Shown piece after piece: positions 26,620 through 34,215 of a DNA stretch of 64,000 bases (its first letter is position 1; every line of letters starts with the position of its first letter). Where the stretch lies: the NCBI RefSeq assembly GCF_900142215.1, contig NZ_FRAC01000020.1:72579-136578 (forward strand), in the 5' to 3' direction. The stretch is from Anaerocolumna jejuensis DSM 15929 (GTDB lineage Bacteria > Bacillota > Clostridia > Lachnospirales > Lachnospiraceae). A program made the translations under genes and the position numbers. The notes beneath the pieces are model-generated. The model was not told the DNA's origin. It did not search any database and saw nothing but the letters and a program-made list of their open reading frames with translations.

Positions 26620-26666
26620 AGAACATGCGTTTGTATAAGTATAGCAAACACATGTTCGAAAGTAAA
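26620..26666 (-). promoter_or_regulatory. SOS promoter of dinB with two LexA boxes
   Basis: Two sites fit the Gram-positive LexA consensus CGAACRNRYGTTYG: 26645-26658 (minus strand CGAACATGTGTTTG) and 26620-26633 (plus strand AGAACATGCGTTTG, one mismatch). They bracket a TATACT -10 at 26638-26643; a weak TTTACT at 26661-26666 is 17 nt upstream. The remaining upstream DNA (26667-26890) holds nothing I recognise. Confidence 0.8.
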
Positions 26667-26890
26667 CAGGTAATATATGTATATGGTAGTATGTTAGTAT
26701 ATATGTTGTTGGTTTCGAACTCAAGATTGATATGTTTAGATTTTTAGTGGCACTAAGAAATTCTTCATAAAATATGTTAGCTTGATGGAATAGCCCTCTG
26801 CATAACAATCCTTTGGTTGCATAAAGTGATTATTGGACTTATAATCATCAAGAGAGTTTAATCAGATATCAGGTAAGAGGATATAAAATA

Positions 26891-26937
26891 AGCACAATTT
26901 GTAAGAACAGGCTGTTCTGGGAATTGCGCTATTTTTG
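26891..26937 (+). terminator. Hairpin related to the dispersed terminator repeat
   Basis: AGCACAATT pairs with AATTGCGCT (one mismatch), with an inner AGAACA/TGTTCT stem, then ATTTTT. The architecture and the right arm match copies A and B at 17.7 and 23.4 kb. It sits just upstream of an acetyltransferase gene without an obvious gene to terminate. Confidence 0.55.
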
Positions 26938-26967
26938 TGTCACTTCGTTTGGAGGGAGATAGCAGCA

Positions 26968-27429
26968 ATGAATATTAAAATTAGTAAGGGAGAAAGCAGG
27001 CACTTGGAGGATTGCGTCCTGGCACTCATACATTCTGAGCTGGGAAATGTGTATTTTTCGGATGAAGAAAAGGCTGTTCAAGCAATAAAGGAAGGTATTT
27101 CAAAAGAAGAAATTTATGTGGCAGAAAATGATAAATCCATTTGCTTGGGCTTTATCTGGATAATGCCGAAGGGGGCGTTCCATAGTTTTCCCTATTTACA
27201 TATAATAGCGGTAAAAGAACAGTACCGCGGTATGGGCATAGGAAAGCAATTACTGCACTATTTTGAAGAAGCAGCAGGGGAGAACTCTAAGCTATTTCTG
27301 GTAGTGGCTGATTTCAATCCCAAAGCAAAAGAATTGTACAAGAGTGCCGGATATGTTGAAATCGGCCTTATCCCGGATTTATATAAAAAAGGGGTAAATG
27401 AATGTTTAATGATGAAGGTCCTGAATTAA
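26968..27429 (+). CDS. GNAT family N-acetyltransferase
   Basis: A 153-residue single-domain acetyltransferase. The acetyl-CoA pyrophosphate loop is EQYRGMGIGKQLLHYFEE (about 92-109), followed by the FNPKAKELYKSAGYVEIG motif that ends the GNAT core. The substrate is unknown. ATG 26968 has GGGAG about 9 nt upstream; an earlier start at 26935 overlaps the preceding hairpin and is less likely. A degraded second copy lies at 28676-28860, and a nested hairpin terminator follows. Confidence 0.85.
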   Translation: MNIKISKGESRHLEDCVLALIHSELGNVYFSDEEKAVQAIKEGISKEEIYVAENDKSICLGFIWIMPKGAFHSFPYLHIIAVKEQYRGMGIGKQLLHYFEEAAGENSKLFLVVADFNPKAKELYKSAGYVEIGLIPDLYKKGVNECLMMKVLN

Positions 27430-27480
27430 CATCTTACATAAGACCGAAGGAGTTTTCAGCGAAAGCATAGTGAAATGAGT

Positions 27481-27530
27481 AAAACATGGCAAAGAGGTGC
27501 AGCATGCACCTCCTGCCATGTTTTATTTAT
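27481..27530 (+). terminator. Terminator after the acetyltransferase gene
   Basis: An 11-bp outer stem (27481-27491 with 27514-27524) and an inner AGGTGC/GCACCT stem, then a T-rich tail. Nearly symmetrical, so it could act in both directions. Confidence 0.85.
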
Positions 27531-27540
27531 TGTTTTCATG

Positions 27541-27735
27541 CTCCTTTTTTGCCTGAAATAAATTAAAATATTGAACTATTCCGGCTGCAAGGAAGAGTGC
27601 TGTAAAAATAAGTAATACAAGAAAGATTATCCTGGTATAAATATTGCATACAAGCAATAATAAGCAGAGGAACAGAATAAAACCTCCTAATGTAAACAGG
27701 GCCTTTTTGGTGGAAACAAGAACAGGGAATATAAG
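27541..27735 (-). pseudogene. Remnant of a second XRE membrane-regulator gene
   Basis: This segment matches two separated parts of the intact gene at 29011-30054. The portion 27551-27632 matches the 3' end near 29024-29107, and 27633-27730 matches about 29549-29645. Some 440 bp between them are missing, as is the helix-turn-helix part. It is a non-coding relic of a segmental duplication. Confidence 0.8.
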
Positions 27736-27766
27736 CAGTCACTTATATCATCACCTCTTTAAGAAA

Positions 27767-28633
27767 TTATTCTAATATAAATATTGATATACCGACCAAT
27801 CCAGGCCCCACATGTACACCTAATACAGGACTGATTTGTCCCCTTATAGTAACAATGCAATTAGGAATTAGCTGTTCCAAACGTTCTTTAATTTTCTCTA
27901 AACCCAATACCTTTCCGCTGCACATTATTGTAATCTCGGCTTTTTTTCCTCTTACTGCAAATTCCTCTGCTAAATTAATCGCTTTTTCAATGCATTTTTT
28001 CCTTCCCCTCTCTTTTCCCGCAATTATATAGGTTCCTTCCTCATCACAAGTTATAATAGGCTTAAGGTTAAGCACAGATCCTGCCAATGAAGCTGCACGG
28101 CCGATTCTGCCGCCTTTATAAAGAAATTCCAAAGTTTCAACACAGAAGAATAGTCTTGATTTACCATATGCTGATTTAAGCAATTGTACGGTATCTTCAT
28201 AATTTTTTCCTGCATCTATATGTTTTGCTGTAAAAATTGCATACATACCACTTCCAATAGCAATATTTTTTGTATCAAAAGTAAAAGTCAGGATTCCTTT
28301 TTCTTTATATTCTTCACTTACTAACCGTACTAAATTCAAGGTTCCGCTAAGATTTCTTGATATATGTATTGCAATAATTTTACTGTAACCATCTTCATAT
28401 ATCTTTTCAAAGGTATCAGCTGTCTCCTGATAACTCGGTAAGGATGTTTTCGGAATTTCAAACTCTAATTTTTCATATACCTCTTCCGGTGTGATATCGA
28501 TACGGTCTTTGTAAAGTGTGTTATTATAGTTTATATACAGCGGCAGAACATAGATGGGGTATTTTTCCTGATATTCTATCGGTACATCACAACCTGAATC
28601 AACTAAAATCGCAAAATCTGTTTTATTTTTCAT
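27767..28633 (-). CDS. DegV family fatty-acid-binding protein
   Basis: A 288-residue DegV protein. In Gram-positives these bind fatty acids and some (FakB) present them to the fatty-acid kinase FakA. Family features are the N-terminal DSGCDVP, the PKTSLPS segment with lipid-contacting residues, and IHISRNLSGT. GRIGRAASLAGSVLNLKPII and the C-terminal HVGPGLVGI follow. ATG 28633 has AAAGGA 6 nt upstream; a longer frame to 28654 would include that site. It lies between the two halves of a decayed duplication and carries no partner kinase gene nearby. Confidence 0.9.
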   Translation of the reverse strand: MKNKTDFAILVDSGCDVPIEYQEKYPIYVLPLYINYNNTLYKDRIDITPEEVYEKLEFEIPKTSLPSYQETADTFEKIYEDGYSKIIAIHISRNLSGTLNLVRLVSEEYKEKGILTFTFDTKNIAIGSGMYAIFTAKHIDAGKNYEDTVQLLKSAYGKSRLFFCVETLEFLYKGGRIGRAASLAGSVLNLKPIITCDEEGTYIIAGKERGRKKCIEKAINLAEEFAVRGKKAEITIMCSGKVLGLEKIKERLEQLIPNCIVTIRGQISPVLGVHVGPGLVGISIFILE

Positions 28634-28675
28634 AGTAGTTCCTTTCAAAAACATTCAAATCAATTAGAGCGTGTT

Positions 28676-28860
28676 ACGGCACTCATACATTCTGAGTTGG
28701 GAAAAGTGTGCTTTTTTAAAGAAGAAAGGGCTGTTCAAGCGCAGTATGGGCATAGGGAAACAATACTGCACTATTTTGAAGAAGCAGCAAGGAAGCACTC
28801 AAAGCTATTTTTTATTGTGGCTGATTTCAATCCCAAAGCAAAAGAGATGGCAGGATCAGT
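28676..28860 (+). pseudogene. Degraded copy of the acetyltransferase gene
   Basis: Closely similar to 26968-27429 over two blocks: the CACTCATACATTCTGAG region of the 5' part and the stretch from the acetyl-CoA loop to CCCAAAGCAAAAGA. About 120-140 bp between the blocks are deleted and the frame is broken. Even the sequence after the gene (near 28950) resembles that after the intact copy. Confidence 0.85.
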
Positions 28861-29010
28861 GTCAGGGCCTTTATTATGAAGCAGTTCATATAAGGGCATA
28901 TCATTAACCTTTGTTACTATTTAGAGAATTAATACCTTATATAATACAGAAGGAGTACATATGGCCATAAAACCTAAAAATTCTAATACTCCTGAAGAAA
29001 TTATATTACT

Positions 29011-30054
29011 TTATTTTTCAGTTTCCTTCTTAACCTGAAATAAATTAAGACATTGGGCTATTCCGGCTGCAAGGAAGAGAACTGCAAAAATAAGCAATAA
29101 AAGAAAGACTATTATATTTATGTTGCCATTTATCGTAACATCATTCCAATTGGTAAAATCATATTGAAAATCCGGACTGCTGCCATCCTTTAATATGAAG
29201 TGCATAAATCCCTGAAAAGTATAATCAAAGGCAGAGACTAGAGCAAAGCAGCCGGCAGTTTTGAAAAATATGTTTATCCTGGCATACCGGATAAGCAGCA
29301 TAATGCTCCAGGGAAGCAGCAGAGAAAAACCGGCTATTGGCAGACCATGGCTGAAAAACCAGCTGCCCTTGGTATAGAGGCTGCACAGGAAAATCAATAG
29401 TATTAACAGCAACGATTCTGTGGTAAAATACAGCAATGCCTTCTTATCTGAAAACACAGAGGGAAGATATATGTTATGCAAAATAAAAGGCAGGAATACC
29501 AGTGAAAGGCCAAATATAACAGAAACAAAGGATATAATAAACCAGTCACCCCCGGTATAGATATTGCATATAAGCAATAATAAGCTGAGGGACAAAGTAA
29601 AACTTCCTAATGTAAGCAGGGCCTTTTTCGTGGGAACAAGAACAGGAACCAGAGTAAGGGATATTGCTGTAAGCTCTGAAGCCATTACGATAAAAAACCA
29701 GGACAGCTTATGCTGAACGGCCAGATTACAGATAAAGCAGGTTACCAGGGATATACCATATAAGAATATCAGGATATTTTTATAGGTATTGACCATTCGG
29801 ATGTACTTATTTGCCAGCCTCTCAGAATTTCTGCTTTGAACATCATCACTGGCAGTCAGCAGCTCATGCTCACTTATATTAAGAATTTCGCAGATGTCAC
29901 GAATTAAAGCAATATCAGGATAAGAGATTCCCCTTTCCCATTTTGATACGGCTGATTCTGTTACAAATAGTTTTTCTGCAAATTCTCTTTGGGTCAATCC
30001 AACTTCTTTTCTTCTTTTGGTAATGTAGTCTCCAAATGATTTTTTGTCTTCCAT
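29011..30054 (-). CDS. XRE-type regulator with C-terminal membrane domain
   Basis: A 347-residue protein. Residues 8-65 are a classic helix-turn-helix (ITKRRKEVGLTQREFAEKL; ESAVSKWERGISYPDI). The rest contains about eight hydrophobic segments. Such HTH-membrane fusions are common in Lachnospiraceae and may link DNA binding to an envelope signal, but their targets are unknown. GGAGG lies 6 nt before the ATG. A broken second copy is at 27541-27735. Immediately upstream on the same strand is an SdpI-like membrane gene, possibly its target. Confidence 0.85.
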   Translation of the reverse strand: MEDKKSFGDYITKRRKEVGLTQREFAEKLFVTESAVSKWERGISYPDIALIRDICEILNISEHELLTASDDVQSRNSERLANKYIRMVNTYKNILIFLYGISLVTCFICNLAVQHKLSWFFIVMASELTAISLTLVPVLVPTKKALLTLGSFTLSLSLLLLICNIYTGGDWFIISFVSVIFGLSLVFLPFILHNIYLPSVFSDKKALLYFTTESLLLILLIFLCSLYTKGSWFFSHGLPIAGFSLLLPWSIMLLIRYARINIFFKTAGCFALVSAFDYTFQGFMHFILKDGSSPDFQYDFTNWNDVTINGNINIIVFLLLLIFAVLFLAAGIAQCLNLFQVKKETEK

Positions 30055-30183
30055 TACTTACCTCCATACTGTTTGTTAGTATTAAAATATCCTATTCTTC
30101 CAGATAGGTCAATAAAAATGAGGTATATTAGGACTCGACTGTTAAGCCAGTTGCGATAAAATGGGCTTTTCAGAGGTGTTGTG

Positions 30184-30540
30184 CTATTTTTTCATTCTAA
30201 GCCGTAGTTCAATTATAATAATACCTATTGCAGTACCTGCAATCAGTAAAATGATATTGATGTAAAAAATCTGCTCAGTCAGGATGATTTTCTTTGGTAT
30301 TAAAACTTTATGTTCCAATACAAGAGCAGTAAGTTCCATAATCAAAATCCCAATAGAGTAATAACCGAATGTCCGGTTGGCAAAATTCCAATTCTCCGGA
30401 GACTCCATGGAACGCTTTGTCCTGTAACCGGCTCCGCTGTTGCGGTTATCCCCCTTAGAATTGGCCATCGAAATACATACAATACTCATAAGTAAAGGAA
30501 TGGCTATGAACAACCAAACATTTATAATGATATTATCCAT
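30184..30540 (-). CDS. Small SdpI-like membrane protein
   Basis: A 118-residue protein with about three membrane helices. Between the first and second helix is the cytosolic motif ESPENWNFANRTFG, which resembles the W-x-x-AN-x-x-x-G motif of the SdpI family (immunity to the SDP killing peptide in Bacillus). Some SdpI-like proteins have undefined roles. GGAGG lies upstream of the ATG with suitable spacing. It stands 129 nt before the XRE membrane regulator; the pair recalls a regulator-immunity arrangement, but no toxin gene is visible. Confidence 0.65.
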   Translation of the reverse strand: MDNIIINVWLFIAIPLLMSIVCISMANSKGDNRNSGAGYRTKRSMESPENWNFANRTFGYYSIGILIMELTALVLEHKVLIPKKIILTEQIFYINIILLIAGTAIGIIIIELRLRMKK

Positions 30541-30789
30541 AATGAACTCCTCCTTAAATGTTTAGTGTGAACTATTGAAAAGAATAATTCATACAAGTGC
30601 CTGTGAAATCCTCGGCCCAATCTTGCGGTGTGCCGGGAAGGCATGGCTGTATGAAGATTAACTGAATTCATTATATATCAAAGGCTGATTTATTACTATA
30701 GAAGGCTAAATAAGAAAATGATATAGTGTGATATTGTGCTTTATAGTATAATATTTACGATGGAAATTCAAAAACGTAAATATAAAGCT

Positions 30790-30893
30790 TTCATGCTAAA
30801 ATAGAAATACAAAAATAAAAATACAAAATAGAAATCCAAAAATACAAAAAAAGAAATGCAGAAATAAAAATACAGAAAGAAAAAAACCTGAAA
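30790..30893. promoter_or_regulatory. A-tract-rich, probably curved DNA upstream of a double acetyltransferase
   Basis: About 100 bp almost free of T-runs, with A-runs of 4-7 spaced roughly every 10 bp, ending about 35 nt before the next start codon. Phased A-tracts bend DNA and can act as an UP-like element. The remainder of the gap (30541-30789) shows nothing recognisable. Confidence 0.5.
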
Positions 30894-30928
30894 GAAAACT
30901 GAATTAACTTTTATATAGGAGGCAAATT

Positions 30929-31891
30929 ATGATACTGCAGGGAGAAAATATTTTACTGGTTCCATATACCCTGGAACATTGTCATGAGGTTTATAAACAA
31001 TATATTCCGGACCCGATGATGACAGAGGATGCTTTCAATTATAATAAAGAAAGGATAGAGTCGTATTATCAAAATAAGGTACTGGATGCCACAAGGGTAT
31101 TCTTTGCCATTTCTTACAGAGATACGATAATAGGAGAGATACAGTTAAAGCGCATGGATGCTGTTAAAAAATGCGCGACTTTGAGTATCATATTAACAAA
31201 TGATGCTGTAAAAAACAAAGGCTTTGGTACGGAAGCCGAAAAATTGCTGATTACATATGCTTTTCATCAGCTAGGTATGGACACTATTTATGCGGATGCC
31301 GTACACAGGAATCTTAGAAGCAGACATGTACTGGAGAAAATAGGCTTTGAACACACTCATGATGATGAAATTTTGTCCTATTATAAGCTTGAAAAGGAGA
31401 AATACGATAATCCGGTTGAAATGATTGAAATTCACGAAGGCAACAGAAGTGCTGTTGTGAATGCCATAAGTGATAATTGGGGCAGCGATATTATTGTAAC
31501 GAAAGGAAAAATCCATCGAGCAGAAGAGCTGCCGGGATTTCTAGCCATAGAGCATGGTAATATCATTGGAATTATCACTTACCACATATCAGAGAAGGAA
31601 TGTGAAATTGTATCCCTTGACAGCTTCTCGGAAAACAGAGGAATCGGAACTCTTTTAATAAAGCATCTAATCGGTACTGCCAGGGAAAAAGGCTGTCAAA
31701 GAGTATTTCTTATTACAACTAATGACAATACCAAAGCCATAAGGTTTTATCAAAAAAGAGGATTTGATCTGGCAGCTGTTCATAGGAATGCCATCAGCGA
31801 GTCCAGAAAAATAAAACCTCAGATACCATTGACAGGCTTTGATGGAATTCCTATTCTTCATGAGCTGGAATTTGAGATGATATTAGAGTGA
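30929..31891 (+). CDS. Tandem GNAT acetyltransferase (two domains)
   Basis: A 320-residue fusion of two GNAT domains. The first (about 1-155) is RimJ/RimL-like, with its acetyl-CoA loop in NKGFGTEAEKLLITYAF and the NLRSRHVLEKIGFEH signature. The second (about 165-315) has NRGIGTLLIKHLIGTAREKG and NTKAIRFYQKRGFDL, and ends in an ELEFE motif typical of its subfamily. Both domains look intact. Substrates are unknown; single-domain forms of each half are common, so this is probably a gene fusion. AGGAGG precedes the ATG. Confidence 0.88.
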   Translation: MILQGENILLVPYTLEHCHEVYKQYIPDPMMTEDAFNYNKERIESYYQNKVLDATRVFFAISYRDTIIGEIQLKRMDAVKKCATLSIILTNDAVKNKGFGTEAEKLLITYAFHQLGMDTIYADAVHRNLRSRHVLEKIGFEHTHDDEILSYYKLEKEKYDNPVEMIEIHEGNRSAVVNAISDNWGSDIIVTKGKIHRAEELPGFLAIEHGNIIGIITYHISEKECEIVSLDSFSENRGIGTLLIKHLIGTAREKGCQRVFLITTNDNTKAIRFYQKRGFDLAAVHRNAISESRKIKPQIPLTGFDGIPILHELEFEMILE

Positions 31892-31916
31892 TAAAGGTAA
31901 TGAATTTTTCAAATTT

Positions 31917-32039
31917 CTATTTAAGCAGTATTGCAAGCAGGCTTGCGTATACATGGGGATTAGATTGATAATTCGGTGCATTTTTAATCTTGCTATTTAA
32001 GCAGTAACACAAGCAAGCTTGTGTTATGCATGGGATTAG
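31917..32039 (+). repeat. Two 47-nt direct repeats with internal hairpins
   Basis: 31917-31963 and 31993-32039 are similar copies (both start CTATTTAAGCAGTA and end in GGGATTAG), 76 bp apart. Each holds a small inverted repeat: GCAAGC/GCTTGC in the first and AACACAAGC/GCTTGTGTT in the second; the paired bases vary together between copies. Confidence 0.75.
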
Positions 32040-32121
32040 GAGGAATCATATATCTGGTAAAAAATACTTGTGTAATCCATGAGGATTGTATACAATAGAT
32101 ACCAGGAAGGGAGATAGTAAA

Positions 32122-32535
32122 ATGTGGATAGTATATGCACTTTTGTCAGCGTTTTTTGCGGCTTTGACATCCATATTGGCCAAGACCGGTATGAAAAACG
32201 TGAATTCCAATGTAGGAACTGCCATTCGGACCATTGTAGTCCTGTTCATGGCATGGCTCATAGTATTTTTAACCGGAAAATATAAAGAGATTCCAAACCT
32301 TACGCAAAGAAGCTGGATATTTCTTATATTATCGGGAATAGCAACAGGGCTTTCCTGGTTATGCTATTTTAAGGCACTTCAGATCGGAGATGCGTCAAAA
32401 GTGGTACCGGTGGATAAATTTAGTGTTGTAATAACCATGGTGCTGGCATTTTTATTCCTTGGAGAACCATTAAATACTAAAACTATCGCAGGCGGCGTAC
32501 TGATAACATTTGGTATGCTGGTACTGGTATTATAA
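32122..32535 (+). CDS. EamA-domain membrane protein (half-size DMT transporter)
   Basis: A 137-residue protein with about five membrane helices forming a single EamA unit; full DMT carriers have two, so this one should work as a dimer. The family motif appears as YFKALQIGDASKVVPVDK, followed by FLGEPLNTKTIAGGVLI. Substrate unknown. ATG 32122 has GGGAG 7 nt upstream; an in-frame start 12 codons earlier lacks a site. No second half-transporter gene is adjacent, so a homodimer is likely. Confidence 0.87.
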   Translation: MWIVYALLSAFFAALTSILAKTGMKNVNSNVGTAIRTIVVLFMAWLIVFLTGKYKEIPNLTQRSWIFLILSGIATGLSWLCYFKALQIGDASKVVPVDKFSVVITMVLAFLFLGEPLNTKTIAGGVLITFGMLVLVL

Positions 32536-32693
32536 GTTAATAAATTAAATAAGGAAGTCTGCAGGCTTTTCAGAATTAAGGCAGAAATAAAGTTAAAAAG
32601 ATATTAGTGTGAAAATGAAAAAGCAATTTTCACACGCAAATTTGTACCTGGGGCTCAAGGCTTGCAGGCTGTAAGAAAGGCAAGGTTATTAAT

Positions 32694-33932
32694 ATGAAAG
32701 ATGTAGCAGAAAGATTCCTGGAATATGTCAAAGTAGACACTCAATCCCAGGATGATGTGGAAAATGTACCAAGTACGGAAAAACAAAGAAACCTGGCAGA
32801 AATGCTTGTTAAAGAATTGAAGGATATGGGAGCGGAGAATGTAAGGTTCTCGGACCATTGCTATGTATATGCCACCATACCGGCTAATACGAAGAAAAAG
32901 CTGCCGTCCATCGGCTTTGTTTCACATATGGATACTTCCAATGCCTTAAGCGGTAAGGATGTAAAGCCAAGGATTATAAAGAACTATGACGGCGGTGAAA
33001 TTGTACTAAACGAAGAGATGAACATCCGCATGAATGCGGAGGCCTATCCGGTCTTAACTTTATCAAAAGGAAAAGATCTTATTGTAACCGATGGTACTAC
33101 TCTGCTTGGAGCGGATGACAAAGCAGGCATTGCTGAAATTATGACGATGGCTGAAACTTTGCTTGCGCATCCTGAGATTGAGCATGGAACCATTCAGATT
33201 GGTTTTACGCCCGATGAGGAAGTTGGAAGAGGTGTTGATTTCTTTGATGTGGAAGGCTTTGGGGCAGACTTTGCCTATACCATTGACGGCGGAGAGCTGG
33301 GAGAGATTGAATACGAGAACTTTAACGCAGCAGCGGGAAAGGTTCAGATACAGGGAGTGAGCATCCATCCGGGAAGTGCCAAGAATAAGATGCTGAATGC
33401 ACTCCTTCTTGCCATGGAGTTCCAAAATATGCTTCCCGTTAACGAAAATCCTATGTATACGGATAATTATGAAGGCTTCTATATGTTAAATGCATTGGAG
33501 GGAACTGTGGATTCTGCCAGGGCTGTATATATCATCCGTGACCATGACAAGGGACAGTTTGAGGACAAGAAGGCAAGGTTTCTTAAAATCGGAGAATACC
33601 TGAATGAAAAATACGGGGAAGGAACCTTTAAGGTAGAAGTTAAAGACTCCTATTATAATATGAAGGAAAAAGTAGAGCCCCACATGCACTTAATTGACAA
33701 TGCCAAACGTGCCATGGAAGAGGTGGGTGTAACTCCGGTGGTGGTTCCCATCCGCGGAGGTACAGACGGAGCAAGGCTTTCCTATATGGGACTTCCCTGC
33801 CCGAATCTCTGTGCAGGCGGCAATAATTTTCATGGAAGGTACGAATATGTACCGGTACAGTCCATGGAGAAAATTGTTGAAATTTTATTAAAAATTGTGG
33901 AAATATATGCAACAGAAGATAATCTAAAATAA
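32694..33932 (+). CDS. pepT: Peptidase T (tripeptide aminopeptidase)
   Basis: A 412-residue cytosolic M20B zinc peptidase that removes N-terminal residues from tripeptides. Metal and catalytic motifs: SHMDTS (H78, D80), LLGADDKAG, TPDEEVGRG and the late GGTDGARLS. Length and order match the family. The RBS is a modest AAGG. Upstream, a 9-bp hairpin (32607-32635) without T-run lies in the spacer. A strong terminator follows, so it is probably monocistronic. Confidence 0.96.
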   Translation: MKDVAERFLEYVKVDTQSQDDVENVPSTEKQRNLAEMLVKELKDMGAENVRFSDHCYVYATIPANTKKKLPSIGFVSHMDTSNALSGKDVKPRIIKNYDGGEIVLNEEMNIRMNAEAYPVLTLSKGKDLIVTDGTTLLGADDKAGIAEIMTMAETLLAHPEIEHGTIQIGFTPDEEVGRGVDFFDVEGFGADFAYTIDGGELGEIEYENFNAAAGKVQIQGVSIHPGSAKNKMLNALLLAMEFQNMLPVNENPMYTDNYEGFYMLNALEGTVDSARAVYIIRDHDKGQFEDKKARFLKIGEYLNEKYGEGTFKVEVKDSYYNMKEKVEPHMHLIDNAKRAMEEVGVTPVVVPIRGGTDGARLSYMGLPCPNLCAGGNNFHGRYEYVPVQSMEKIVEILLKIVEIYATEDNLK

Positions 33933-33955
33933 ATTCCTTTAACAAATAAGATAAG

Positions 33956-34006
33956 AAGTATTTTCCAAAGACATTTAAGGTGTTTTTTGGAAGATACTTC
34001 TTTTTT
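33956..34006 (+). terminator. Terminator of pepT
   Basis: A 14-bp stem with a single G-U (33956-33969 with 33985-33999), then six Ts. Confidence 0.9.
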
Positions 34007-34116
34007 GCAAAATTTATGCCTTGTTTTAAATGTTCTGAAATAGAGAGAAAAGAAAGTGTGTAATTATAAAGTTAACTTTTATTATATGAAAAGTTTTGAT
34101 AACTAAGATTTTAATA

Positions 34117-34145
34117 TTGATTTTTTATATAAATTAAGTTATTAT
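34117..34145 (+). promoter_or_regulatory. Probable promoter of ilvD-ilvB
   Basis: TTGATT (34117-34122) and TATTAT (34140-34145), spacer 17 nt, 70 nt before ilvD. No T-box leader is present, unlike many clostridial branched-chain operons. Confidence 0.55.
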
Positions 34146-34215
34146 ATACGGAAACATCGTAATTTTATACATTCCAGCGTTAATAAGACAAAATAAAAGT
34201 AAAGGTGGTATTGCT

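Noticed and set aside
34007..34215. Possible T-box leader before ilvD
   Set aside because: The conserved T-box sequence and antiterminator are missing and the spacer is short; only a promoter was found.
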